Of a stretch of DNA of 64,000 nucleotides, positions 45,301 through 53,025 are shown piece after piece. This stretch comes from Saprospiraceae bacterium. GTDB lineage: Bacteria; Bacteroidota; Bacteroidia; Chitinophagales; Saprospiraceae. The translations under genes were made by a program, and so were the position numbers. The stretch covers positions 155,351 to 219,350 of the forward strand of contig JANQPA010000120.1 of assembly GCA_028285545.1 (NCBI GenBank), given 5' to 3'. A model generated the notes under the pieces. That model did no database searches and had not been told where the DNA came from. It saw only the letters and a program-made list of their open reading frames with translations. The number at the start of each line of letters is the position of its first letter. Position 1 is the first letter of the stretch.

Positions 45301-45955
45301 AAGAACTGGAAATGTCCAATTGACTGCGAATTATACTCTTCAATTTGCGGATGGAACCGGATCCAACGCCAATTCTCAAAGAGGCTTAACAAGTAGGGGT
45401 AATTTACGTTCTTTATTTCCTCTGACTTTTGATGAACGGCACCGGATAAATCTTAATATGGATTATCGATTTGCACCACGTGGTCCTAAAGCTGGTCCAC
45501 TGATTTTTGGCAAGCAATTATTGGCTAACCTTGGATTTAATTTGCAAGGAATAGCTGTTTCGGGTCGGCCCTATACCTCTACTATTACACCTCTTGAACT
45601 TGGTGGTGCAACAATTGCAGGAGCTATTAACGGCTCTCGCCTACCCTGGACTTTTACTCTTAACCTAAGAGTTGATAAATCTATTCGGGTAGCACCGGGA
45701 ATGAACATGAATGTGTACTTGAGGGTTTCGAATCTCCTCGATAGAAGAAATGTAATTGGTGTTTATTCAGCTTCGGGATCTGCAACTGATGATGGGTTTT
45801 TATTATCCACAAATGGTCTGGACAAACTTCAAACTATTGAAAATTCCAGGAGAGAGGTTAATGCCTATTTGGCTTCTTATCAGTGGGCTTTGCTGAACCC
45901 TAATAATTTCAGTTTACCTAGAAGAATTTTCGTAGGGGCCATCTTTGACTTTTAA
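42308..45955 (+). CDS. TonB-dependent receptor with carboxypeptidase regulatory-like domain (Oar-like)
   Basis: The 1215-residue outer-membrane protein has a signal peptide (ending SFGQ, residue 20). A CarboxypepD_reg-like beta domain (about 21-110; LSGKVTDEDSGEPIVFGTVAL) is followed by a plug (about 115-240; TLTSEQIRNLPTRNINAL, DAITIRGSRSNATDYYVDGIRV, IEARYGDVTGGIISITTKG) and a beta barrel ending in Phe (FVGAIFDF). No SusD partner is encoded. The layout resembles Oar-type receptors rather than SusC. It is followed at 65 bp by a large secreted protein and then a PorV-like gene, suggesting one operon. The substrate is unknown. Confidence 0.9.
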   Translation: MLRILLLSITLCLTALSFGQTSLSGKVTDEDSGEPIVFGTVALYQNDVLRNVVDTDDVGNFTFANIDPGTYDVEASYTGYQPKRIANVKVLAGKSNKVDLAITTGGGIVLDEVVVVDYEVPLVEQDNTTSGTTLTSEQIRNLPTRNINALASTSAGLASTDEGDAITIRGSRSNATDYYVDGIRVQGSLIPESEIDQLQVITGGIEARYGDVTGGIISITTKGPSNKFSGGIELETSEFLDAYKNSLVGFNLSGPILKNDQGRSVLGYRLAGRYTYRFDDDPPAVPVYRIKDELLSDLEANPLLGDGGIPLVAADFLTNNEVDALDASPFENSSLLDVTAKIDALLTNDIDVTLTGALRDSRNRFTPGGWGLLNSHNNPEATGTNVRGNFRFRHRLPGASGLIQNASYDFQIGYEKRNSETGDYNHQDRLFDYGYIGQFDVEWIPTFIEQFNEETQLTEAVHTDYLRVLRGYTAGASNPVLTNYNNAMGLNFEESLNGSVGNYVLGGLVGAGNLLALESFFAPNGNISGLYNNSWNFHSNVGTVYNSYNKSEGDVITFNANANFQLVPGNSDQGVHNIQFGIMYEQRINRGYTVAPRGLWNIARQQANIHILGIEENPDTVGFFTGITEYPSVPLLSLKLEEQSDSRFFREVRQVTGQSLDEFVNVDGLSPDQLSLSMFSAKELNDQRIINYFGYDYLGMPFNGTFEEFFTATDQDGVRTFPVAPNRPIYSAAYIQDKFTFRDIIFRLGVRVDRYDANTQVLKDLYSLYDIMGASQFHQQFGGDRPGNIGDDYKVYLESEDNISTDPTVLAYRDEDQWYKSDGTPVNSPTEIISGGLVFPKYQDDRVTQNNNFIKSRNFDPSVSFEDYEAQINIMPRLAFSFPISQDANFFAHYDILVQRPPSNTLATARDYFYFTDEAGVIKNNPNLRPERTIDYEVGFRQVVSSSSAIKLAAYYKEMRDMIQVRTVFPVPFVNQYTTYDNLDFGTVKGFSFEYDLRRTGNVQLTANYTLQFADGTGSNANSQRGLTSRGNLRSLFPLTFDERHRINLNMDYRFAPRGPKAGPLIFGKQLLANLGFNLQGIAVSGRPYTSTITPLELGGATIAGAINGSRLPWTFTLNLRVDKSIRVAPGMNMNVYLRVSNLLDRRNVIGVYSASGSATDDGFLLSTNGLDKLQTIENSRREVNAYLASYQWALLNPNNFSLPRRIFVGAIFDF

Positions 45956-46020
45956 AAAAAGATAAAATCAAAATATTCATTCCAAAGAATAAATTGTAAA
46001 AGAATAAATTAGATAATATT

Positions 46021-49000
46021 ATGCGCCAAATTAGACTCGGGCTATTGATGATGATCGGATGGAGCATGACGTTGAGCCTTTCAGCGAATATTAATCCGAA
46101 TATCCATAAAAAGGACGGAAAAAGAGATGGTAAAACCACAATTTCATTTCGAGAAAATTGTGACAATGCCATCACTCAAATTGACCAGGCGATTAATAAT
46201 GTAAGAGCACGCTTGTTGACTGGTGGAGATGCCTGGTGGGATGGTACTGATGGCCGTTATGTTGTGCCTAAGGTAGCCCCCGGATTGCCAGAGGTTTCTT
46301 CCATTTTTGCTGGTGCCGTTTGGCTTGGAGGTGTTGACCCAGCTGGTAACTTAAAAGTTGCTGCTCAAACCTATGGCCGTAGCGGTGGTTCTTTCGACTA
46401 TTGGCCTGGCCCTCTCAATCCTGAAACGGGATTAACCGATCAGGAAAGTTGTGCCAAATGGGATAAGTTTTTTATCGTCAAGGGAGAAAGTATTGAACAA
46501 CACATCCGAAATTATGAAAGAAGTTTACTTGACGGAGAGCCCTATGATCCTGCAGATATTCCCAAAGATGTGAAGGGATGGCCTGCCAAAGGCAACGAAT
46601 TTTTCTTTGAAGTGCATCAATTTGAATTGCCGAATACCACTCAAGGTTTGGCTGGTTTTTGGGATCAGGATGGCGATGGCAATTACAATCCTGAACAAGG
46701 TGATTTCCCGGTTATTGAAATCCGAGGCTGTCTGGATGATCCTCAATTTCCAGATGAGATGATTTTTTGGATTTATAATGATGCAGGAAACATCCACTCG
46801 CAATCGCAAGGTGATGCCATTCAAATGGAAATACAGGTTCAAGCCTTTGCTTATGCTACCAATGATGAGATTAACGATATGACCTTCCAACGCTATAAAT
46901 TAATTAACAGAGCGGTGGAGAGTATTGATTCGATGTTTTTTGCCATGTGGGTGGACCCCGATTTGGGTTGTTTTACAGATGATTATGTGGGCTGCGATAC
47001 TTCGCGAAGCTTGGCTTATGTATATAATGAAGATGCCATCGATGGACAAACGGGCTGTACCTGTCCGCAAGGGGTCAACACCTATTGTGAGGAGGTGCCT
47101 ATTTTAGGAGTGGATTATTTCCGTGGTCCGCTGGACGAAAATGGTAATGAATTGCCGATGTCTTCTTTTACCTATTATAATAATGGCGGGGTAGGATCGC
47201 CGGAATTTGGAACTACTGATCCTGAGAATGCACAAGAATATTATAATTATATATCTGGCTCCTGGAAGGATGGTAGTCCATTTACTTTTGGAGATGATGC
47301 CTTTCAAGATGGGGACCCTATTAAATATGCTTTTACAGATGCTCCCGATGACTCTCGTGGCTGGTCCATGTGTAATGAAGGTCTTGCCTTTGGCGATCGC
47401 AGAACCATACAAGCTTCAGGTCCGTTTCGCCTGGACCCCGGAGCTGTTAATGAGCTAATCATCGGAGCTGTTTGGGTAGCTGACCAGGATTATCCTTGCC
47501 CAAGTATTCGCAAACTTCAAGAAGCGGATGATATAGCACAAGCCCTTTTTGATAACTGTTTTGAGATTACGGACGGTCCGGATGCTCCGGATGTAGACTT
47601 CATTGAATTGGATAAAGAACTTATTGCCATTTTTACCAATGATACTTTGAGCTCTAATAACGCTTTTGAAGCCTATGCTCAGAGAGGACTCCAGATTCCT
47701 GCTGGTGCAGAAGACACCCTTTATCGTTTTGAAGGTTACAAGTTATATCAACTTTCAGGCCCTGATGTAACATTAGCTGATTTGGATGATCCAGATAAAG
47801 CACGCCTTATTTTTCAATCAGATTTAAAAAATAATATAGATCGAATTTTCAATTGGGAAAATGTAGATAATCCTACTGGTGAAGAATTTTATGCGCCCTT
47901 CGTTCAGGTAGAAGGTATTAATGAGGGTTTGCGCCATACCTTTAGAATTACAGAAGATCAGTTTGCCGAAGGAGATCGCCGGCTTATCAATCATAAGAGA
48001 TATTATTTTACAGCATTGGCCTATGCCTTTAATGAATATGAACCTTTTGATCCCAAGGACGTGATCGGTCAAAGAAGACCTTACCTGGAAGGAAGACGGA
48101 ATATTGGTGATGGTGATAATCCATTCTATGCGGTTATCCCCAGGCCTATAGTAGACCGCAATTTGCTGGCTAATTATGGAGATGGTCCTGCAATTACAAG
48201 AATTGATGGCATTGGAGCAGGGGGAAGATTTATTGACTTATCAGACGAAACCCGCCAGGCCATTATCGACGGAAACTTTGATGGTACCATTACCTACAGA
48301 GAAGGAGAGGGACCAATTGAAATAAAAATCTTTAATCCACTTGAAGTAGTCAATGGTTCTTATGAACTGCGTCTGGTCGATGAAAATCTGAGCAATGATC
48401 GCTTAGATAATAATGTTCGCTGGGAGTTAAGAAACCTTAGTGATCCTTCTCAGCCCGTTATCGCATCAGAGAGAACGATTGATCGACTGAATGAGCAAAT
48501 CATTAAAGAATATGGATTTAGTGTGGCCATTGTCCAAACCCCCGATGCGGGCACTACCTTAATTGATGGCAATGGTGTAATTGGATATGAAGAGGAATAC
48601 GCAAGTGAGGAGCCTATTCGCTGGCTTATTGGTATCCCTGATGACTTTTCCGGAGGAACTACTAGTTTTGGTGATCTGGTTTATGATTATGTTGATAATT
48701 CACCCGGCGGTGAGGATGCTGATTTAGATCCAGAAGAAGCTTTTTCTAATATTGGACCAGGATATTTTATTCCTTATTATTTTGCCAACTGGCGACGGAA
48801 GGAAGATCAGAATCGTGACCTTCAATACATTACCCCGGCTTGGAGTGATTTGAGTGGTAATAATCTGGCCAGAGGACGCATGTCTATTGAGGATTTGAAC
48901 AACGTAGATATTGTTTTAACTTCTAATAAAGATTTATGGAGCCGTTGTGTGATTGTGGAAGGAGCAAGTCGATATTATCAGCAATCCGGCTTTCTTGGGG

Positions 49001-50007
49001 AAGGTACACGCAGGCATTTTGATCTAAGGTCAGACCCTAATGTGACTAAGTTTGACAATGATGGAGATGGACAGCCAGACATCGACACTGAAGATCCGGG
49101 TACTGGTATGGGATGGTTCCCTGGCTATGCAATAGATGTGGAAACAGGGCAGAGGTTAAACATATTTTTTGCTGAAAATTCAGTTTATAACGGCTCGATC
49201 GCTTCCGAAGGATTTCAGGGTTTGCCTACTGGTGGAGACATGATGTTTAATCCTTCTTCTCAGCTATTTTTGCCAGCAGGTAATTTTGTGACCTTGTTTA
49301 ATTTTGTTTCAGGCGGACAACATATGATTTATGTATCCAATACCCCTTATGATGAGTGTGCAAAATTCAGAGATGTATTTTCTGCGGATCGTCCTAGTAG
49401 TCTATTTAAAGTTAGTGGTATTCAGGATCTTACCTGGGCAGGATTTATTATGTCGGCTCCAGGTACTCAGATGCTTTCCTATGATGAAGGTTTGATTCCT
49501 GATGATGTTACCATCAAATTGAGAGTAGATAATCCATTTGAAGTAAGTACAGGTAGAGGTGATTTTAATGGATATCCGGCCTATCAATTTACTATTGATA
49601 ATAAGCAGGCTACCGAATTAAATGATGTAGAGGTAGAGAGTGCTTTGGATATGATTAAGGTGGTACCTAATCCATATTATGGATTTTCTGATTACGAACA
49701 ATCCCAATTTACAACCACTGTTAAGATTACTAATTTGCCGGCAAAATGCACGGTAACGATATTTTCATTGGATGGTAAATTTATCCGTCAGTACAGAAGA
49801 GATGAGTTAGGGGCTGTTCCAGAAGGAGTAAATCGAGCTGTCCAACGACAGCAGATAAGCCCAGCATTGGAGTGGGACCTCAAAAACAATAAGGGAATCC
49901 CGATAGCCAGTGGCGTTTATTTGGTACATGTTGATGCAGGCGAACTAGGAGAACGGGTAATCAAATGGTTTGGTGTTAACCGAAAATTTGATCCATCTGG
50001 ACTTTAA
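46021..50007 (+). CDS. Large secreted surface protein with C-terminal T9SS-like domain
   Basis: A 1328-residue protein with a signal peptide (about 1-22, SLSANIN). The long mature part has Asp/Asn-rich calcium-type loops such as DQDGDGNYNPEQGDFP and FDNDGDGQPDID, and aromatic-Gly motifs (SIFAGAVWLGGVDPAGN). I recognise no catalytic domain. The end reads MIKVVPNPYYGFSDYE, LPAKCTVTIFSLDGKFIRQY, then EWDLKNNKGIPIASGVYLVHVDA, the pattern of type A type 9 secretion tails, followed by about 20 extra residues. The gene lies between a TonB-dependent receptor and a PorV-like protein. Role unknown; a secreted surface partner of the receptor is inferred. Confidence 0.8.
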   Translation: MRQIRLGLLMMIGWSMTLSLSANINPNIHKKDGKRDGKTTISFRENCDNAITQIDQAINNVRARLLTGGDAWWDGTDGRYVVPKVAPGLPEVSSIFAGAVWLGGVDPAGNLKVAAQTYGRSGGSFDYWPGPLNPETGLTDQESCAKWDKFFIVKGESIEQHIRNYERSLLDGEPYDPADIPKDVKGWPAKGNEFFFEVHQFELPNTTQGLAGFWDQDGDGNYNPEQGDFPVIEIRGCLDDPQFPDEMIFWIYNDAGNIHSQSQGDAIQMEIQVQAFAYATNDEINDMTFQRYKLINRAVESIDSMFFAMWVDPDLGCFTDDYVGCDTSRSLAYVYNEDAIDGQTGCTCPQGVNTYCEEVPILGVDYFRGPLDENGNELPMSSFTYYNNGGVGSPEFGTTDPENAQEYYNYISGSWKDGSPFTFGDDAFQDGDPIKYAFTDAPDDSRGWSMCNEGLAFGDRRTIQASGPFRLDPGAVNELIIGAVWVADQDYPCPSIRKLQEADDIAQALFDNCFEITDGPDAPDVDFIELDKELIAIFTNDTLSSNNAFEAYAQRGLQIPAGAEDTLYRFEGYKLYQLSGPDVTLADLDDPDKARLIFQSDLKNNIDRIFNWENVDNPTGEEFYAPFVQVEGINEGLRHTFRITEDQFAEGDRRLINHKRYYFTALAYAFNEYEPFDPKDVIGQRRPYLEGRRNIGDGDNPFYAVIPRPIVDRNLLANYGDGPAITRIDGIGAGGRFIDLSDETRQAIIDGNFDGTITYREGEGPIEIKIFNPLEVVNGSYELRLVDENLSNDRLDNNVRWELRNLSDPSQPVIASERTIDRLNEQIIKEYGFSVAIVQTPDAGTTLIDGNGVIGYEEEYASEEPIRWLIGIPDDFSGGTTSFGDLVYDYVDNSPGGEDADLDPEEAFSNIGPGYFIPYYFANWRRKEDQNRDLQYITPAWSDLSGNNLARGRMSIEDLNNVDIVLTSNKDLWSRCVIVEGASRYYQQSGFLGEGTRRHFDLRSDPNVTKFDNDGDGQPDIDTEDPGTGMGWFPGYAIDVETGQRLNIFFAENSVYNGSIASEGFQGLPTGGDMMFNPSSQLFLPAGNFVTLFNFVSGGQHMIYVSNTPYDECAKFRDVFSADRPSSLFKVSGIQDLTWAGFIMSAPGTQMLSYDEGLIPDDVTIKLRVDNPFEVSTGRGDFNGYPAYQFTIDNKQATELNDVEVESALDMIKVVPNPYYGFSDYEQSQFTTTVKITNLPAKCTVTIFSLDGKFIRQYRRDELGAVPEGVNRAVQRQQISPALEWDLKNNKGIPIASGVYLVHVDAGELGERVIKWFGVNRKFDPSGL

Positions 50008-50064
50008 AAATCAAAAGCAGAGTTGTCAAGATCAAGTTTGATTTTGACAGCTCTGGAAAAAATA

Positions 50065-51111
50065 ATGATAATGAATAAAATTTACCTATTACTTCTGGTA
50101 TTTTTTGTATTCCAATCGGTTTCCTGGGCTGGAAATCCCGACCGACAGGGAGAGGCAGGTGCTTATGAACTGCTCATGAATCCCTGGGCTAAAAGTGCTG
50201 GACTACATACAATGACAACTGCCAACATCAGAGGTGTGGAAGCACTCCGGCTTAATGTGGCTGGAATGGGAAGAATTAATAATTTGGAGGCGATGGCCGG
50301 TTATGCCAACTATTTACAGGGTACTGGCATTAGTATGAATGCCCTGGGCCTTGTTACAAAAGCTGGAGAGCGTGGAGCTTTCGGATTAAGCTTAATGACC
50401 TTAGATTTTGGCGAGATAGAGGTTACGACTACCGATCAGCCAGAAGGAACGGGTACTACCTTTTCCCCTAGCTTTTTTCATTTGGCATTGGGTTACTCAC
50501 ATACTTTTGAAAATAAAATTTCCGTAGGTCTGGCTCTTAGACTTGTTTCTGAGTCCATTTCCAATGCATCTGCCTTTGGTTTTGCCTTGGATGCTGGAGT
50601 GCAGTACGTTACTGGTGAAGAAGATAATTTTAAATTCGGAATATCCTTAAGAAATGTGGGTTCACCAATGAAGTTTACAGGCGAGGGCTTATCTACTCCA
50701 GCCCCAAGTCCAAATGGAGGATATGAAATTACGGTCAGCCAGAGATCGGCTACTTTTGAGTTGCCATCAATGTTAAATATTGGCTTATCTTATGATTTCT
50801 TATTCTCTGACAAACATCGTTTTACGCTCGTTGGTAATTTTACTTCTAATTCTTTTTCTCAGGATCAATTAGGAGGAGGAGCAGAGTATTCTTTTAATGA
50901 GCTGTTTATGCTTCGTGCTGGTTATAAAACTGATCTAGGCAACGTTAGTGAAGCCGAAGAATCTATTTATACCGGACTAGCAGCAGGTGCCAGCCTTGAA
51001 CTTCCACTTAATAATGAGAATAAGAATGTAAGACTTGGAATAGACTATTCCTACCGGAATACTCGACTTTGGGATGGAACCCATAATATCGCATTGAGAA
51101 TCAGTATTTGA
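50065..51111 (+). CDS. PorV/PorQ family outer-membrane protein
   Basis: About 348 residues from ATG 50065 (ATG 50071 is equally possible). A TTG-initiated frame from 50023 is rejected because a hairpin (AGAGTTGTCAA/TTGACAGCTCT, 50021-50056) occupies that stretch. A signal peptide is followed by GEAGAYELLMNPWAKSAG, typical of the PorV/PorQ start (GxAGAxxLL...A...G). A beta barrel of short strands then runs to the end (HNIALRISI). In type 9 secretion PorV carries cargo from the translocon to the attachment complex. Its place behind a T9SS-tailed protein suggests a dedicated shuttle. Confidence 0.8.
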   Translation: MIMNKIYLLLLVFFVFQSVSWAGNPDRQGEAGAYELLMNPWAKSAGLHTMTTANIRGVEALRLNVAGMGRINNLEAMAGYANYLQGTGISMNALGLVTKAGERGAFGLSLMTLDFGEIEVTTTDQPEGTGTTFSPSFFHLALGYSHTFENKISVGLALRLVSESISNASAFGFALDAGVQYVTGEEDNFKFGISLRNVGSPMKFTGEGLSTPAPSPNGGYEITVSQRSATFELPSMLNIGLSYDFLFSDKHRFTLVGNFTSNSFSQDQLGGGAEYSFNELFMLRAGYKTDLGNVSEAEESIYTGLAAGASLELPLNNENKNVRLGIDYSYRNTRLWDGTHNIALRISI

Positions 51112-51131
51112 TCAATTTCCTATCTGATTGC

Positions 51132-51162
51132 TTGAATTTTAACAGTAATACCCCTATTTTTG
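51132..51162 (+). promoter_or_regulatory. Promoter-like TTG-N20-TATTTTTG upstream of greA
   Basis: TTG at 51132-51134, a 20-nt spacer and TATTTTTG at 51155-51162 fit the Bacteroidota consensus. Transcription would start near 51169, exactly where the strong hairpin begins, giving greA a leader of about 215 nt. Confidence 0.55.
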
Positions 51163-51168
51163 TTATAT

Positions 51169-51222
51169 AATAAAGGCAGGAACGTTTCTATCGTTGAGAT
51201 AGAAACGTTCCTGCCTTTTATT
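51169..51222 (+). terminator. 24-bp hairpin between the PorV-like gene and greA
   Basis: 51169-51192 pairs with 51198-51222, with one extra T in the right arm and a five-base loop. The right arm ends in CCTTTTATT, only a modest T run. It may terminate the surface module, or cap the 5' end of a greA transcript from the promoter just upstream. Confidence 0.7.
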
Positions 51223-51262
51223 CCGGTATAGGAATTATTTACACAAAAACTTCATAGAACAC

Positions 51263-51351
51263 TCTCAGTTCAGAGAGCACTTTTCTTATTTATTTCAATC
51301 TTTAAGGAAACGAAGTGCAGCTTACTGAAGCCTTGTGGCTCAGAACTGGGA
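51263..51351 (+). ncRNA. Candidate structured leader RNA upstream of greA (three-way junction)
   Basis: Three helices can form together: P1 TCTCAGTTC/GAACTGGGA (51263-51271 with 51343-51351, one G-U), P2 GCACTT/AAGTGC (51277-51282 with 51313-51318) and P3 CTGAAGCC/GGCTCAG around a TTGT loop (51325-51332 with 51337-51343, one bulged A). P1 and P3 compete only for base 51343. It is non-coding and lies 34 bp before the greA start. It matches no RNA family that I know; only covariation could prove it. Confidence 0.35.
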
Positions 51352-51384
51352 AAGTTTATTTTTTATTCATAAAATTTGTTTTAT

Positions 51385-51858
51385 ATGGCAGCTTACAATT
51401 ATTTAACTAAGGAGGGCTTTGACAGATTGAAAGCAGAGTTAGAGGTATTAAAGTCAGACGGGCGATCAGAAGCAGCTAAAGCTATTGCTGAAGCTCGTGA
51501 AAAAGGAGATCTATCTGAAAATGCAGAATATGATGCGGCAAAAGAAGCTCAAGGACTTTTAGAGTTAAAAATCAATGAGCTAGAAAAAGAATTGGCTAAT
51601 GCCAGAATATTGGATATTAGTCAGGTGGATACCTCTAAAGTAACAGTTTTGGCAAAGGTGACTATCAAAAATGTCAAAAATAAAAAAGAGCTTACTTATC
51701 AATTAGTCTCTGAATCGGAAGCCAACCTAAAGGATAAGAAAATTTCTGTAACCTCCCCTATGGGCAAGGGCTTATTAGGAAAGAAGGTGGGAGAGATTGC
51801 TAAGGTAGAAACACCTAGAGGAGATCTGGAGTTTGAGATTATGAACATTACTGTATAA
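51385..51858 (+). CDS. greA: Transcription elongation factor GreA
   Basis: A 157-residue protein from ATG 51385 (a TTG at 51376 would add three residues). The N-terminal coiled coil (about 1-75) contains LTKEGFDRLKAELEVLK and the tip motif AREKGDLSENAEYDAAKEAQ with acidic residues that enter the RNA polymerase channel. The C-terminal FKBP-like domain has ISVTSPMGKGLLGKKVGEIAKVETPRGDLEFEI. It rescues backtracked RNA polymerase. A possible structured leader precedes it. Confidence 0.95.
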   Translation: MAAYNYLTKEGFDRLKAELEVLKSDGRSEAAKAIAEAREKGDLSENAEYDAAKEAQGLLELKINELEKELANARILDISQVDTSKVTVLAKVTIKNVKNKKELTYQLVSESEANLKDKKISVTSPMGKGLLGKKVGEIAKVETPRGDLEFEIMNITV

Positions 51859-51909
51859 TTAATATAGGTCAACTGGTGGCCACCGGTCACCAGTTAGAAA
51901 AAAGTATTT

Positions 51910-52305
51910 ATGGCTTCTATTTTTACCAAAATCATCCAAGGCGAAATCCCTAGCTATAAAATTGCCGAATCAGCTGATTTTTATGCTTTCCTAGATATTT
52001 TTCCGGTAGCCAAAGGACATACATTGGTTGTTCCTAAAAAAGAAGTGGATCAGTTTTTTGATTTAGAGGAAGATTTGTTGTCCAAAATAATGCCTTTTGC
52101 TCAAAGAGTAGCAAAAGCTTTAAAAGCAACAATTCCATGTAATCGGATCGGAGTGACCGTAATTGGCCTGGAAGTACCTCATGCCCATGTTCATTTGGTG
52201 CCCATCAATAAGATGAGTGATATCAGTTTTGAAAAGGAAAAACTGAAGCTTTCCAAAGAAGAAATGGAAGCCCTCGCCTCTGCTATTCGATCCAATTTCG
52301 TTTAA
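51910..52305 (+). CDS. HIT family (histidine triad) protein, HINT-like
   Basis: A 131-residue protein starting with the HINT-type SIFTKIIQGEIPSYKIAESADFYAFLDIFPVAKGHTLVVPKKE and containing the triad PHAHVHLVPI (HxHxHxx, about residues 94-100). Such proteins hydrolyse nucleoside phosphoramidates and related adenylyl compounds. It probably follows greA in one transcript. An AACTGGTG/CACCAGTT hairpin lies in the 51-bp gap. It overlaps the convergent ruvC by four bases. Confidence 0.92.
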   Translation: MASIFTKIIQGEIPSYKIAESADFYAFLDIFPVAKGHTLVVPKKEVDQFFDLEEDLLSKIMPFAQRVAKALKATIPCNRIGVTVIGLEVPHAHVHLVPINKMSDISFEKEKLKLSKEEMEALASAIRSNFV

Positions 52306-52886
52306 GCTAATCGATCCGGATTGTCTTTTATGAAACTACTCCAGCTGTTTTTTCCAGAAGGGGCACTAAAGCCTCTAACCGTCTGATAATGATGGCAGAT
52401 GGCAACAGCCAGAGCATCAGTAGCATCTAAATAATGGGCACTAAGATCCATCTTAACCATCTGTTGGAGTAATGCTGCTACCTGTTCCTTACTGGCATTT
52501 CCATTCCCAGTGACGGCTTGTTTTATTTTTCGGGGAGCATATTCGGTCACTTTCAGGCCCTTGGTAATAGCCGCAGCCATGGCTACCCCCTGGGCTCGCC
52601 CTAATTTGAGCATGGCCTGAGCATTTTTTCCGTAAAAAGGGGCTTCAATTGCCATTTCCTGGGCTTGATAGGAATCGATGAGCATTTGAAGGCGTTCAAA
52701 TATCTTTTTCAACTTTAATGCTGGGTCATTTAGTTTTTTTAAATGTACAACCCCCATTTCAACCAGTTGGAACTTGCTTCCCGTACACTCAATAAGTGCA
52801 TAGCCCAGAACGTTAGTACCTGGATCTACTCCTAATAGACGCTTTGTTTCTTTACTTTTGCTCAAAGAATATCTTAGTTTTAACAA
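52302..52886 (-). CDS. ruvC: Crossover junction endodeoxyribonuclease RuvC
   Basis: A retroviral-integrase-fold resolvase of up to 194 residues. The catalytic acids are visible: Asp in RLLGVDPGTNVLGYALIE, Glu in EMAIEAPFYGKNAQAMLKLG, and two Asp in HYLDATDALAVAICHHYQ. It cuts Holliday junctions at symmetric sites. No ATG lies ahead of the RLLGVDPG motif; candidate starts are TTG at 52886 and TTG at 52865, so the N-terminus is uncertain. The 3' end overlaps the HIT gene. No ruvA or ruvB is adjacent. Confidence 0.9.
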   Translation of the reverse strand: MLKLRYSLSKSKETKRLLGVDPGTNVLGYALIECTGSKFQLVEMGVVHLKKLNDPALKLKKIFERLQMLIDSYQAQEMAIEAPFYGKNAQAMLKLGRAQGVAMAAAITKGLKVTEYAPRKIKQAVTGNGNASKEQVAALLQQMVKMDLSAHYLDATDALAVAICHHYQTVRGFSAPSGKNSWSSFIKDNPDRLA

Positions 52887-52910
52887 TTTTAGTGGTTATA
52901 ATAATATGTT

Positions 52911-52991
52911 ATCACGGATTCACGGATTCATGTGTTCACGTAATTGACTACAATCCGTCAACTCGTATAAACGTGAACCCATTAACCCGTC
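52911..52991. repeat. CACGGATTCACG / CGTGAACCC repeat cluster
   Basis: ATCACGGATTCACGGATTC (52911-52929) and TGTTCACGT precede AATCCGTCAAC and ACGTGAACCCATTAACCCGT (52971-52990), forming imperfect inverted arms. These are the same units as the hairpin after the RND gene at 30259. It lies between the divergent ruvC and the flippase-like gene, so it is not at a gene end. Confidence 0.6.
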
Positions 52992-53025
52992 TTTAAGGTA
53001 TTCATTTTTTAATTACAAAAGAAGT

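Noticed and set aside
50023..50064. TTG-initiated N-terminal extension of the PorV-like protein
   Set aside because: It would place 14 unrelated residues ahead of the signal peptide and translate through a hairpin; ATG 50065 or 50071 gives a normal start.
42308..51111. SusC/SusD polysaccharide utilisation locus
   Set aside because: No SusD-like lipoprotein, glycoside hydrolase or sulfatase is present; the receptor is Oar-like and the partners are secretion-related.
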